64,000 nt of DNA, taken from assembly GCF_905220995.1 (NCBI RefSeq), contig NZ_CAJNBJ010000001.1:62001-126000 (forward strand). The letters are read 5' to 3'. The stretch comes from Nitrospira defluvii (GTDB lineage: Bacteria > Nitrospirota > Nitrospiria > Nitrospirales > Nitrospiraceae). The stretch's first letter is position 1; every line of letters begins with the position of its first letter. The translations under genes and the position numbers were made by a program. Shown here one piece after another: positions 39,738 to 48,623 of the stretch. The notes beneath the pieces are model-generated. The model was not told the DNA's origin, made no database searches, and saw only the letters and a program-made list of their open reading frames with translations.

Positions 39738-42700
39738 TTGCGCGGGCTGCTCTTCGCGCAGTTCTGCGGGGCCTTTAACGACAACGCCTGGAAATTCATG
39801 GTGGCCCTCCTGGGAATCCGGTCGGTCACGGCAGCCCTCACGCCAGGGCAGGACCTTGAAACGGCATCACAGACCCAAACCACCCTTGCGATGGTGGTCT
39901 TCACCCTCCCGCTGGTCCTGACCTCCTTCGTGGCCGGATGGTTTGCTGATCGGCTCAGCAAGCGCACCGTCATCATCACGATGAAAGCCGTGGAAGTGTT
40001 GCTCATGGCCGGCGCCACCCTTGCCCTCTTCTCTCATCCCACCGGCGGCTACTGGGCGCTCGTGGTGCTCGCTTGCATGGGAGTCCATAGTGCGATCTTC
40101 AGCCCCGCCAAGTACGGCATTCTTCCCGAATTGCTCCCGCACGAACAGCTCGCCCGCGGCAATAGCCTGCTGGAGCTCTTCACCTTCCTGGCGATTTTGA
40201 CGGGCACCACGGCGGGAGGGTTTCTGCTGGCGGGTGCCGGCAACCAGGCCTGGCTTGCGCCCCTCGCCTTGACCCTGCTCGCCCTGGCCGGTTTCGTGGC
40301 GGCATGGACTGTTCCGCCGGTTCCCGCAGCGCGTGCCACAGGCGGCCTGTTCGACACCCTGCGTGGTGCCTTCTCTGCGCTGCAGGCGGATCGGCTCTTA
40401 CGCTTGGCCATTATCGGCGCGGTGTTTTTCTGGACCATTGCCAGCCTGGTCGTCCAAAACGTGTTGGTCTACGCCAAAGCGGTGTTGGGCCTGTCGGATG
40501 CCCTGGCGACCGTTCCCTCGGCGTTGATCTCCGTGGGTATCGGGCTGGGCGCTCTCCTGGTCAGTCGACTCTCCCGCTCCCGCGTGGAATACGGTCTGGT
40601 TCCGCTGGGCGCAGCCGGCGTCGCGACCTTCCTGTTGGTGCTTGGGTGGGCCACTCCGGCATTCAGCGGCACCCTCCTGTTGATGATGGCCTTGGGCATC
40701 TCGAGTGCATTGATCTTCATCCCCATCAACGCGCTGGTGCAATGGCGCGCACCGCACGACCGGCGAGGGTCGGTCATCGCCCTGGAAAATATTTGTGTCT
40801 TCACCGGCATTCTCCTGGGCTCGCTGAGCGGCGGCATCCTTGCCAACGCAGGCCTCTCGACCGTCGGCATTTTCCTGGCGACCGCGCTCGGCACCACAAT
40901 CGGAACGGCCTGGGCCATGTGGCTCATGCCCGACACCTTCTTGCGTCTGATCCTCGTCCTGTTGACGCACACCCTCTACCGACTCCGCATTGTCGGGCCG
41001 TCGCATGTACCCGTCACCGGCGGCGCCTTACTCGTGCCTAACCACATTTCTTTTATCGACGGCTTTCTGCTGATCGCCAGCCTGGATCGCCCCATTCGCT
41101 TCGTCGTCGACGCTCAATACGTCAACCACCCGCTCTTCAAGCCCTTCATGAAGGCCTTGCAGGTGATTCCGATCGCGTCCGACGGCGGTCCTCGGGTCAT
41201 CCTGCGCGCCCTGCGGGACGCGGGCCAGGCGCTCGATGCCGGCGATCTCGTCTGCATTTTTCCGGAAGGCCAGATCACCCGCACCGGAAATCTCTTGCCG
41301 TTCCGCCGCGGTTTCGAGCGCATTGTGAAGGGGCGTGACGTGCCCGTCGTGCCGGTACACCTGGATCGGGTGTGGGGCAGCATTTTTAGTTTTGTCGGGG
41401 GGCGCTTTGTGACCAAATGGCCGGAGCGCCTGCCCTATCCGGTCACCGTATCGTTTGGCACCCCGGTCGGCGCCGACACACCCGCGCACGAACTCCGCCG
41501 GCTGGTGCGTGAGCTCGGCGAGACGGCCTGGCACCTGAGGAAACCCACCAGGCGCCCCCTACACGCTGCCTTTGTGCACGCGATGCGCCGGCATCCCTTC
41601 CGGCTGGCCATGGCCGATATGAACAAGCCGCACGTGTCCTCGCTCCAAGCCCTGATCGGTGCCATCGCCCTCGCACGTGCACTCCGCGTTCACTGGACGG
41701 ATCAACCCTATGTGGGGTTGTTGCTGCCGCCGACCGTCGCAGGCGCGCTCACCACCGTTGCCGCCTCGCTGGCCGGCCGGACCTGCGTCAACCTCAACTA
41801 CACGGTGGGCAAGGCGGGACTGGAATCCGCCGTTCGGCAAGCCCGGCTGCGCACGATCGTCACGAGCCGCATATTTATCGAGAAAGCCAAAATCGACCTG
41901 CCTGAGGGGCCGACCATCATCTGGCTGGAAGACATCGGCGCCACCATCGGCCCGCGGCAGAAAGCCCTCGCCGCACTCCTCGCGCTGCTGGCCCCGCTCA
42001 GGCTGATCGAATCGGCCTGCGGTCAGACCAAGCCGGTCTCGATGGACGATCTCGCCACGATCATCTTCAGCAGCGGCAGCACCGGAGAACCGAAAGGCGT
42101 CATGCTGACTCATTTCAGCATCGATGCCAACGTCCAGGCAGTCTCACAGGTGCTTCCGTTGGATCGGCACGACCGCATCCTTGGCGTCCTCCCGCTGTTT
42201 CATTCGTTCGGCTATCTGGTGTTCTGGTATGTCACGCTCAATGGAGCGGCCACCGTCTTCCATCCCTCTCCGCTCGATGTGACGGCCATCGGCGAGCTCT
42301 GCGCCAAACACCGTCTGACGTTTCTCGTGTGCACGCCGACGTTTCTGCAGCTCTATCAGCGTCGCTGCACCCCTGAGCAGTTCAGCACATTACGGGTCGT
42401 CCTCACCGGGGCTGAAAAACTCCCCCTGCGCCTCTGCCAATCCTTCCTGGACCGGTTCGGCATCGGGCCGATTGAGGGGTATGGCGTGACCGAATGTGCT
42501 CCCGTGATCGCGGTCAATTGCCCGGACTTCCGCGCGGCCGGGTTTTTCCAGCCGGCCTCCCGGCGCGGGACGGTCGGGCAACCGCTTCCCGGTGTATCCG
42601 TTCGCATCGTCGATCCCGACAGCTTTGCCCTGCTCCCACCCGGCACAGCCGGCATGTTGCTCGTGAAGGGACCGAATGTGATGAACGGCTACCTCGGCCG

Positions 42701-43136
42701 GGAAGACTTGACCGCCCAGGCGATCCGCGACGGATGGTATATTACCGGTGACATCGCCACGCTCGACGACGATGGATTCCTGACCATCACGGATCGGTTG
42801 TCGCGGTTTTCCAAGATCGGCGGTGAAATGGTCCCGCATCGACGTGTGGAGGAGGCCCTCCAGTTGGCGTCAGGAGAGGAGATGCAAGTCTGTGCCGTCA
42901 CCGGCGTTCCGGATGAGCGGAAGGGTGAACAGTTGGCCGTCCTGCACACACTCCCGGAAGAAAGGATTCCGCAGATCCTGGCGAAGGCTGCCGCTGCCGG
43001 CCTTCCGAACCTCTTTCTCCCCTCGCATACCCATTGCCTCAAAGTCGAGTCACTTCCGATCCTGGGAACCGGCAAGCTGGATCTTCGGGCGCTGAAACGG
43101 ATCGCGATGGAACGGCTGGGGAAGCGTGAACCATGA
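39738..43136 (+). CDS. aas: LplT-Aas fusion: lysophospholipid transporter, acyltransferase and acyl-ACP synthetase
   Basis: At 1,132 residues, three activities are fused. Residues 1-400 are an MFS/LplT-like transporter (FAQFCGAFNDNAWKFMVALL, the hallmark). About 420-620 are a PlsC acyltransferase (LLVPNHISFIDGFLL with the NHxSxxD box, FPEGQITRTGNL). About 640-1132 are an AMP-forming acyl-ACP/acyl-CoA synthetase (IIFSSGSTGEPKGVMLTHFS, YGVTECAPVIAVN, DGWYITGDIATLDDDGFLT). The protein takes up lysophospholipids and re-acylates them, so it repairs membranes. The start is uncertain: the TTG at 39738 lacks a ribosome site, whereas an in-frame ATC at 39696 has GGGAGG five bases upstream; the stop in frame is at 39678. 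Confidence 0.9.
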   Translation: MRGLLFAQFCGAFNDNAWKFMVALLGIRSVTAALTPGQDLETASQTQTTLAMVVFTLPLVLTSFVAGWFADRLSKRTVIITMKAVEVLLMAGATLALFSHPTGGYWALVVLACMGVHSAIFSPAKYGILPELLPHEQLARGNSLLELFTFLAILTGTTAGGFLLAGAGNQAWLAPLALTLLALAGFVAAWTVPPVPAARATGGLFDTLRGAFSALQADRLLRLAIIGAVFFWTIASLVVQNVLVYAKAVLGLSDALATVPSALISVGIGLGALLVSRLSRSRVEYGLVPLGAAGVATFLLVLGWATPAFSGTLLLMMALGISSALIFIPINALVQWRAPHDRRGSVIALENICVFTGILLGSLSGGILANAGLSTVGIFLATALGTTIGTAWAMWLMPDTFLRLILVLLTHTLYRLRIVGPSHVPVTGGALLVPNHISFIDGFLLIASLDRPIRFVVDAQYVNHPLFKPFMKALQVIPIASDGGPRVILRALRDAGQALDAGDLVCIFPEGQITRTGNLLPFRRGFERIVKGRDVPVVPVHLDRVWGSIFSFVGGRFVTKWPERLPYPVTVSFGTPVGADTPAHELRRLVRELGETAWHLRKPTRRPLHAAFVHAMRRHPFRLAMADMNKPHVSSLQALIGAIALARALRVHWTDQPYVGLLLPPTVAGALTTVAASLAGRTCVNLNYTVGKAGLESAVRQARLRTIVTSRIFIEKAKIDLPEGPTIIWLEDIGATIGPRQKALAALLALLAPLRLIESACGQTKPVSMDDLATIIFSSGSTGEPKGVMLTHFSIDANVQAVSQVLPLDRHDRILGVLPLFHSFGYLVFWYVTLNGAATVFHPSPLDVTAIGELCAKHRLTFLVCTPTFLQLYQRRCTPEQFSTLRVVLTGAEKLPLRLCQSFLDRFGIGPIEGYGVTECAPVIAVNCPDFRAAGFFQPASRRGTVGQPLPGVSVRIVDPDSFALLPPGTAGMLLVKGPNVMNGYLGREDLTAQAIRDGWYITGDIATLDDDGFLTITDRLSRFSKIGGEMVPHRRVEEALQLASGEEMQVCAVTGVPDERKGEQLAVLHTLPEERIPQILAKAAAAGLPNLFLPSHTHCLKVESLPILGTGKLDLRALKRIAMERLGKREP

Positions 43137-43193
43137 AACGTTCTTCGTGACACGTCCGGTGCGACAGACGGACACTGGACTGCCGCCAACGCT

Positions 43194-44186
43194 ATGACGA
43201 ACCCGGCCACAAAGACGCTCATCGATTGCCATGTGCATCTTGCAGCGCTCCCGGACGGCGACAACGGGTGCTACATCTCCCCCAAGACGCTCCGCAGTCC
43301 GCTGTTCCGGTTCCTGCTCTGGAAGCACAACCTCTCGCCGGACAAGCCGCGCGAGGCGAATCACAAATATCTCGCCGATCTCGTGAGCGAATTGCGGGCG
43401 TCACGCCATGTAGGGAAAGCCGTGCTGTTGGCCATGGACGGCGTCTATGATCACAATGGCCGGCTCAACCAGGCCCATACCGATTTTCTTATCGGCAATG
43501 ACTATGTGTTAAACACCGCTCGAGCCCATCCAGACTTATTGCTGGCCGGGGTGTCGATCAATCCGCAACGGCGCGACGCCATCGACGAGGTGCACCGTTG
43601 CGCGGATGCAGGAGCCGTCCTGGTGAAGGTGCTCCCCAACGCGAAACAATTCGATCCGGCGAACCGTCGATACACCGCTTTTTATCGCGCACTGGCTGAA
43701 CGCAAGCTGCCATTTCTGAGCCATGTCGGCTACGAGTTCAGCTTGATGGGCAAGGACCAATCCGTGGGCGACCCAGACCGCCTGCGTCTGGCGTTGGATG
43801 AGGGCGCCACCGTCATTGCCGCCCATGCCTGCAGCTACGGCCTGATCCTGTACGAAAAGTTCCTGCCGACGCTGCGCGATCTTGTGCAACGATACCCCCG
43901 TTTCCATGCGGATATTTCCGCCCTCACGCTCCCGAACCGGATGCGGATGCTGTTGCACTTGAGACGATACCCGGAGTTGCACGAACGCCTGCTCTTCGGC
44001 ACGGATTATCCGCTGTCCGTCTTCCATGCGGCAGCCTGGGGCCGCGTGACACTCGGTACGTTACGCAGGATCATCAAGACCACGAACCGCTTCGATCGGC
44101 AGGTGGAAGTCTGCCGGGGCCTGAAACTGGGGTTTCGTTCATTCGGCGACCTCCTGCCACCCGCATCGACGTCGCTTCGAGGATGA
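43194..44186 (+). CDS. amidohydrolase-family metal-dependent hydrolase
   Basis: The 330-residue protein has the N-terminal TLIDCHVHLAAL metal motif (HxH). Other family features are LLAGVSINPQRRDAIDEV, VLVKVLPNAKQFDPANRRYT, FLSHVGYEFS, VIAAHACSYGL and LLFGTDYPLSVFH with the metal Asp. This is the amidohydrolase-2 / TIM-barrel group. It begins 57 bases after the Aas fusion and overlaps the next (ECF sigma) gene by four bases, so it shares an operon with both. The substrate is unknown. Confidence 0.83.
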   Translation: MTNPATKTLIDCHVHLAALPDGDNGCYISPKTLRSPLFRFLLWKHNLSPDKPREANHKYLADLVSELRASRHVGKAVLLAMDGVYDHNGRLNQAHTDFLIGNDYVLNTARAHPDLLLAGVSINPQRRDAIDEVHRCADAGAVLVKVLPNAKQFDPANRRYTAFYRALAERKLPFLSHVGYEFSLMGKDQSVGDPDRLRLALDEGATVIAAHACSYGLILYEKFLPTLRDLVQRYPRFHADISALTLPNRMRMLLHLRRYPELHERLLFGTDYPLSVFHAAAWGRVTLGTLRRIIKTTNRFDRQVEVCRGLKLGFRSFGDLLPPASTSLRG

Positions 44187-44695
44187 CCAGATTGGCCATG
44201 CAGCGAGACCTCATGTTGACCAGCTTGCGCGAAAGGATTCTGGCCTTCGCGACATCACGTGTCTCGAGGGATCTCGCCGAAGACCTCACCCAAGAGGTCC
44301 TGGTCCTGCTGCACGAAAAATATGCACGGGTCACAGACCTGACCGAACTGGTCCCGCTGGCGTTTCAGATCCTCCGGTTTCAGATGTTGGATGCCCACCG
44401 CAAATCGTTGCGGCGTGGCGAGTATCATCAGGACGCGATCGAAGATCTCCCACTGGCGGATCCCGGCGATGATCCGGCCACACAACTGGATCAAAAGCAA
44501 CGTGTGGATCGGCTCTTGGCCGCCGTCGGTCAACTGGGAGGGCGCTGCCGGGACCTCTTCAGATGGAAATTGGAAGGACACAGCTTCCCCGAGATCCGGA
44601 AAATCATGGGCCAGACTTCCATCAACACCATTTACACGTGGGATCTCCGCTGTCGGAAACAGTTGTTGAGTCTCATGGGCGGAACGTGGGAATAA
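44183..44695 (+). CDS. ECF-type RNA polymerase sigma factor
   Basis: The 170-residue protein shows region 2 (VSRDLAEDLTQEVLVLLHEK, AFQILRFQMLDAHRK) and region 4 (QLGGRCRDLFRWKLEGHSFP, EIRKIMGQTSINTIYTWDLR), the two DNA-binding parts of an extracytoplasmic-function sigma factor. It should redirect RNA polymerase to a small regulon when released by its anti-sigma factor. The next gene starts with a candidate anti-sigma protein. Translation is coupled to the amidohydrolase gene by a four-base overlap. The ECF class is not assignable by eye. Confidence 0.85.
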   Translation: MTRLAMQRDLMLTSLRERILAFATSRVSRDLAEDLTQEVLVLLHEKYARVTDLTELVPLAFQILRFQMLDAHRKSLRRGEYHQDAIEDLPLADPGDDPATQLDQKQRVDRLLAAVGQLGGRCRDLFRWKLEGHSFPEIRKIMGQTSINTIYTWDLRCRKQLLSLMGGTWE

Positions 44696-44769
44696 GTGTG
44701 GCACGTGACTGAGTGCTGAGCGAGTCGTGCTGCGCTTCATGATCGACGTGCCAGGAACAACGACCAACT

Positions 44770-46044
44770 ATGTCTGAACACGAGCTAGAACACCTGTTGG
44801 GTGGCTTTGCGGCAGACACGCTGACGCCAGACGAACAACAGCGTCTCTATGCAGCGGCCCTGCAAGACCAGCGACTGTTCGATGCCCTGGCCGATGAACA
44901 AGCGCTGAAAGAATTGCTCGCGGATCCGGCCGTGCGTCGCCGACTGCTCGAAGCGTTACAGCAACCGGTTACGCAGGCGGCTGAACAGACCAGCCCCTGG
45001 TGGGCCTGGTTTCGAAAACCGGCCGGACTGGCCGTGACCGGAGGTCTCGCGGTCGCGCTCATCGCCCTCACCTTCGGCACGAGGATCTTTCAAGAAGGTC
45101 TCGATCGCCACACCCGCTCGGTCGTCACCGAGGAGCCGGTGTCCCCCTCAGCCATGAGCTCCTCACCATCAAGCGCCCCACCGCCGGCGCCATTGGCGTC
45201 AGAGCCGGCGACGAACGCCAACGCGAACGGCACGCCTCAGAGCCAACGCGCCAAGCAGGCGGCGAGCCGCGAAACACGAGCCGCACGACCACGCACCGAT
45301 GCGACCGATCAAGCTCCCGCGGGAGAATCGAGCCAACCCGCCGAGCACGCACGCGTCTCGGAAGACCGCGCACGCGTGACGGAGACACCGCGCCCACCTG
45401 CCCCGGCCGCGGCACCCATGCTCAAGCCTGCCCCCTCCGCTTTATCCGGAGCTGCTGCCCCGGCGCCCGTCAACAGCGCCCGGGCGCTCTACTTCGGAGG
45501 CGTCTCTCCATCCACAGGAGCCGGAACGAGGACGGAAGGGAACACAGGCGCCGCCGCATCGGTGACATTGTTGGGGTTGCGCTACAGCTTTGTGATTCGA
45601 GGAAGCGACGGACAGAATCAGGAGGTCAGTGCCGCGACTGCCTCCAGAAGTACAGGGCCCGTGCGGTTACTGGTGGAGACCACCCATGACGGATATCTGC
45701 AACTCCTGCAGAATCTCGGATCGGCCGGGACCAGACTCTGGTGGCCCCCGCAGGAAACCGGGAAAATTTCGCTGAAGGCCGTCGCGAGGACACGGGTCGA
45801 GATTCCCATGCCTCCCCCGGCAGAGAGCGGCTTGCTCGATCTCGTCCTCCGGTTTTCACCGAAGCCCTTCGGCCCGCTCACAATGCAAGAGGTCGGCATG
45901 CTCGACCGGTTTTCCGGCAATCTGCTGATCGAGACCGTCTCCCCCGACGGAACCACCGGAGCCCGGGAGTTTGCGACGTATGTGATGAATTCTGACGCGT
46001 CACCCGCTGCTCAAATCGCCGTCGACATTCCCGTGAGCCGATAA
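44770..46044 (+). CDS. candidate anti-sigma factor / membrane protein with DUF4384-like C-terminal domain
   Basis: The 424-residue protein starts with a short helical domain (MSEHELEHLLGGFAADTLTP, DEQQRLYAAALQDQRLFDAL) typical of anti-sigma cytoplasmic domains. One membrane helix follows (GLAVTGGLAVALIALTFG, about 90-107), then a Pro/Ala/Ser-rich linker of about 130 residues and a periplasmic beta-rich domain (VRLLVETTHDGYLQLLQNLG, EIPMPPPAESGLLDLVLRFS). It sits 74 bases after the ECF sigma gene, the usual place for the cognate anti-sigma factor. The signal it senses is unknown. Confidence 0.7.
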   Translation: MSEHELEHLLGGFAADTLTPDEQQRLYAAALQDQRLFDALADEQALKELLADPAVRRRLLEALQQPVTQAAEQTSPWWAWFRKPAGLAVTGGLAVALIALTFGTRIFQEGLDRHTRSVVTEEPVSPSAMSSSPSSAPPPAPLASEPATNANANGTPQSQRAKQAASRETRAARPRTDATDQAPAGESSQPAEHARVSEDRARVTETPRPPAPAAAPMLKPAPSALSGAAAPAPVNSARALYFGGVSPSTGAGTRTEGNTGAAASVTLLGLRYSFVIRGSDGQNQEVSAATASRSTGPVRLLVETTHDGYLQLLQNLGSAGTRLWWPPQETGKISLKAVARTRVEIPMPPPAESGLLDLVLRFSPKPFGPLTMQEVGMLDRFSGNLLIETVSPDGTTGAREFATYVMNSDASPAAQIAVDIPVSR

Positions 46045-46069
46045 CGGGCGCCGCTGCCGCACCTTCAGA

Positions 46070-46432
46070 TCAGGAAGAGAACCGCAACACCAACATCCCG
46101 GCAATCGCCGCCATCCCCCCGATGACACACAACACAAACCCCACGGCCCCGCCGACGAACCACGGTCGCATCCGGCGATACTCGCTCGGCGTCAGGAGAG
46201 AATGCAGGTCCACCGGCTTCCGCCACCACAGCGAAGGCAGGGACATCCTGGCAGCCAGCGTCCGATACAGTATGACGTGATACCACCAGCCGGCCGGAAT
46301 GCCCATCAACAGGCCGGCGGCCAGGACCCAGATCCCAAACTCCACCATGAGGGGCGGCGTCACCACGACCGTCAGCAGGCCGGTCAACCCGATCAGTACC
46401 AGACTTCCCAACACAATCAGCAATTCGAGCAT
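46070..46432 (-). CDS. small membrane protein of unknown function
   Basis: From MLELLIVLGSLVLIGLTGL the protein is 120 residues with helices at about 1-25 and 32-55, a conserved cytoplasmic loop (LPSLWWRKPVDLHSLLTPSE, YRRMRP) and a C-terminal helix (FVGGAVGFVLCVIGGMAAIA). I start at this Met because the upstream in-frame extension has no membrane-insertion logic and no ribosome site. I do not recognise a family. Confidence 0.6.
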   Translation of the reverse strand: MLELLIVLGSLVLIGLTGLLTVVVTPPLMVEFGIWVLAAGLLMGIPAGWWYHVILYRTLAARMSLPSLWWRKPVDLHSLLTPSEYRRMRPWFVGGAVGFVLCVIGGMAAIAGMLVLRFSS

Positions 46433-46522
46433 GGGCGTGAGTATACCGGAGACCGGGCAGGGAGGGCAGAATCCCGCCTGTACCGTGGACAAGATGGCAG
46501 GTGATCAGCGCGGGCGGCACCC

Positions 46523-47158
46523 TCACGGCGGTGCGTCGATATCGGTCCGATTCCAGGTGAGAAAGAATAGCAGCGTGTACTGATTGTAAAACGTACGGCC
46601 CACCAGTGTGGCGGACGACCCGAGAAATTCACCGGTGCGATTGTCATAGATGTCCAGGTGCAGCCGCGCATACCCGCTCTGATTCTGCTGTTTGTAGAGC
46701 GTCAGTTCCGGCAGCGCAAAGGGAATCAGCACACTCTGCACCGGCGGCATGCCGAAAAAGGTAATGCCCTGCATCGTGCCGAATGACTCGGCCATCACGC
46801 GCACAAGGTACGGCGATTCCGTGTCACGCGCCCGCACCAGATATCCTCGACGCCCCAATTCCGCCGCGACCAAGTCTCGAATGTAGAGGATATCGCGGGC
46901 CGGACTGTTCAACGAACCCAGGTCCGAGTTCGTCATGCGAAGCCGGGATCGGTCGCTTTCCAACCCGGTCGCATCCACTTCCACGTTGACGCCGCCTGGC
47001 AGTTGAAGGGTGAGATTCTTGAGCGCATGGGTCAGCGCCTGCGTCAGCAGCACCTGTTCCACCGCCGTTCGCGGCGTTCGGGACAACTCTTGCTCCAGCG
47101 AGCAACCTCCGAGTCCCATGACGAAGAGCACCACGAACCAAACACGACGCATTGGCAT
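46523..47158 (-). CDS. predicted outer-membrane or periplasmic lipoprotein
   Basis: Starting at MPMRRVWFVVLFVMGLGGCS, the 211-residue protein has a signal peptide with lipobox LGGCS (lipidated Cys near residue 19). The mature part begins ELSRTPRTAVEQVLLTQALT. Later text includes RDLVAAELGRRGYLVRARDT and SGYARLHLDIYDNRTGEFLG. It resembles the DUF6655 type of lipoproteins of unknown function; this match is from recollection and tentative. Start is uncertain (Met at codon 3 is equally possible). Confidence 0.65.
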   Translation of the reverse strand: MPMRRVWFVVLFVMGLGGCSLEQELSRTPRTAVEQVLLTQALTHALKNLTLQLPGGVNVEVDATGLESDRSRLRMTNSDLGSLNSPARDILYIRDLVAAELGRRGYLVRARDTESPYLVRVMAESFGTMQGITFFGMPPVQSVLIPFALPELTLYKQQNQSGYARLHLDIYDNRTGEFLGSSATLVGRTFYNQYTLLFFLTWNRTDIDAPP

Positions 47159-47386
47159 CTCGCACCGTCTCCATTGTCCTCTCAATGTTACGCATGAGCT
47201 ATCTGCTGTTCAATGGGGGATGTCCCTAGCTGCTGAAGTCAACACTAGGCCGCGAAGAGGGAGCAGGATGCGTTCCGCTCATCAATGCCGACTTCCGGCC
47301 ATTCCTGCTGACGGCCTCGGCGAGGTGGCTCGTTTCTGCAAGCATTGACCGAACATCGCCCCCCAATCTAACCGATGCTCTCTCAA

Positions 47387-47460
47387 TTCAGCGAGCCGGG
47401 GGTCTCTGCTCTATTGCGCACGTCGAACGAGAGCTGTCTCAAGCCGGCCGTTCCGCGAGG
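47387..47460. repeat. palindromic intergenic element, type B copy 2 (degenerate)
   Basis: Starting TTCAGCGAGCCGGGGGTCTC, it aligns closely with copy 3 in the left arm and in the core (ATTGCGCACGTCGAACGAGA, CCGTTCCGCGAGG). The right arm, which should pair with CCGGGGGTCTCTGCTCT, has been replaced by unrelated sequence. It looks like a decayed copy left of copy 3. Confidence 0.65.
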
Positions 47461-47562
47461 TGCGCGACGCGAGGAAGAACGAGCGTCACGTTGGCGCACG
47501 CCGGCGAGCCTATCATGTCACAGGTCACCTCACGATTTCTTAAACCCACCCTCATTACCTCA

Positions 47563-47679
47563 TTTCAGCGAGGCGGGGAGCTGTGCTCTACTGCGCGCGT
47601 CGAACGAGGGCTTTCTGAAGCCGCGCGTTCCGCGAGCAAAGAGTATAGCTCCCCGCCTTGCTCATTTCCCCGCCTGAAA
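47563..47679. repeat. palindromic intergenic element, type B copy 3
   Basis: The left arm GCGAGGCGGGGAGCTGTGCT (47568-47587) pairs with 47640-47661 (AGAGTATAGCTCCCCGCCTT) with three mismatches over 22 bases. A second CCCCGCCTGAAA near 47670 could pair with the TTTCAG just before the left arm, so there are two alternative folds. The core is ACTGCGCGCGTCGAACGAGG and GCGCGTTCCGCGAGCA, the same boxes as copy 1 at 1389-1484, but the arms are different in sequence. Confidence 0.78.
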
Positions 47680-47723
47680 GGATTTGTCTTCTCGCACCAT
47701 ATCCTCCTGTGAAGGGAGGCATC

Positions 47724-48623
47724 ATGGAGCAGATTCACGGCATGTCCAAACCAGGCTTCTTAATCAATCGGCGCGATCCCCGCCTGTATCAGATCGTCAG
47801 CCTCGGGACGCTCCTGACGTACGGGCTCGTCTGGCTGCAGTTCGAGGTCTCCTTCCCACACATCGTGGTCACCATCGGGACCGCTCTGCTGGTGCAGTAC
47901 GCCGCAACGCGCCTCGTCGGTCTCCCGACATTCGATCCCAAGAGCGCCCTCATCTCGTCGCTCTCACTCTGCCTGCTCCTCCGCACGAATGACCTTGCCG
48001 TATCGGCCGCGGCGGCGGTGCTGGCTATCAGCAGCAAGTTCCTTATTCGCTGGGGTCACAAGCACGTCTTCAACCCCACCGCCCTCGCGCTGGCCGTCGT
48101 GCTGGCGACCGGATTCGGGTGGATCTCGCCGGGCCAATGGGGCCACGTCGCCTGGTTCGGCTTTTTCATTGCCTGCCTCGGAAGCCTGGTCGTCACCGGT
48201 GCAGCGCGAGCCGATGTGACGTTGGCGTTTCTGTTGTTCTACAGCGGCCTCTTGGTCGCACGCGCCCTCTGGATCGGCGATCCGTTGACAATTCCGCTAC
48301 ATCAACTCGAAAGCGGCGCGCTCCTGATTTTTGCCTTCTTCATGATCTCCGACCCGAAGACCACGCCGGATTCCCGCACGGGACGGATCACCTATGCGCT
48401 CTGCGTCGCCCTCACCGCCTGCTACGTCCAATTCGGCCTGTTTCGTCCGACTGCTCCGCTGTGGGGACTCATCGTCTGTGCGCCGTTGGTTCCGCTGATC
48501 GACACCTGGCTGCCGGGCCGGCGGTATAACTGGCCTTGCCCCTCGCCCGACGACAGACCGCCCCCCACCCTGCTTCCGATGCTGAATTCATTACCCATCC
48601 CACGACCAAGGAGGTTCTCATGA
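47724..48623 (+). CDS. orphan RnfD/NqrB-like membrane protein
   Basis: I start at MEQIHGMSKPGFLINRRDPR because a GGGAGG site lies six bases upstream. The 299-residue protein has about eight hydrophobic helices and clear RnfD features: GHKHVFNPTALALAVVLATG (RnfD-type HxFNPxAL) and SGALLIFAFFMISDPKTTPD (the DP-x-T region of RnfD/NqrB). I cannot find the SGAT-type motif that carries the covalent FMN. None of the other Rnf subunits (A, B, C, E, G) is nearby. The stop codon overlaps the DUF2330 gene by four bases (ATGA), so they act together. Confidence 0.75.
   Translation: MEQIHGMSKPGFLINRRDPRLYQIVSLGTLLTYGLVWLQFEVSFPHIVVTIGTALLVQYAATRLVGLPTFDPKSALISSLSLCLLLRTNDLAVSAAAAVLAISSKFLIRWGHKHVFNPTALALAVVLATGFGWISPGQWGHVAWFGFFIACLGSLVVTGAARADVTLAFLLFYSGLLVARALWIGDPLTIPLHQLESGALLIFAFFMISDPKTTPDSRTGRITYALCVALTACYVQFGLFRPTAPLWGLIVCAPLVPLIDTWLPGRRYNWPCPSPDDRPPPTLLPMLNSLPIPRPRRFS

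Larger units (their letters stand above)
47159..47723. other. 565-base gap containing two tandem type B palindromic elements
   Basis: No convincing gene occurs in this gap between divergent genes. From 47159 to about 47386 I see nothing recognisable. Two related palindromic elements follow (47387-47460 and 47563-47679) in the same orientation. Short frames across them look spurious. The last 45 bases lead into the ribosome site of the RnfD-like gene. Confidence 0.6.

Noticed and set aside
47658-47723. Earlier start for the RnfD-like protein (adding 22 residues)
   Set aside because: The extra residues come from the palindromic element; the GGGAGG site fits the later ATG at 47724.
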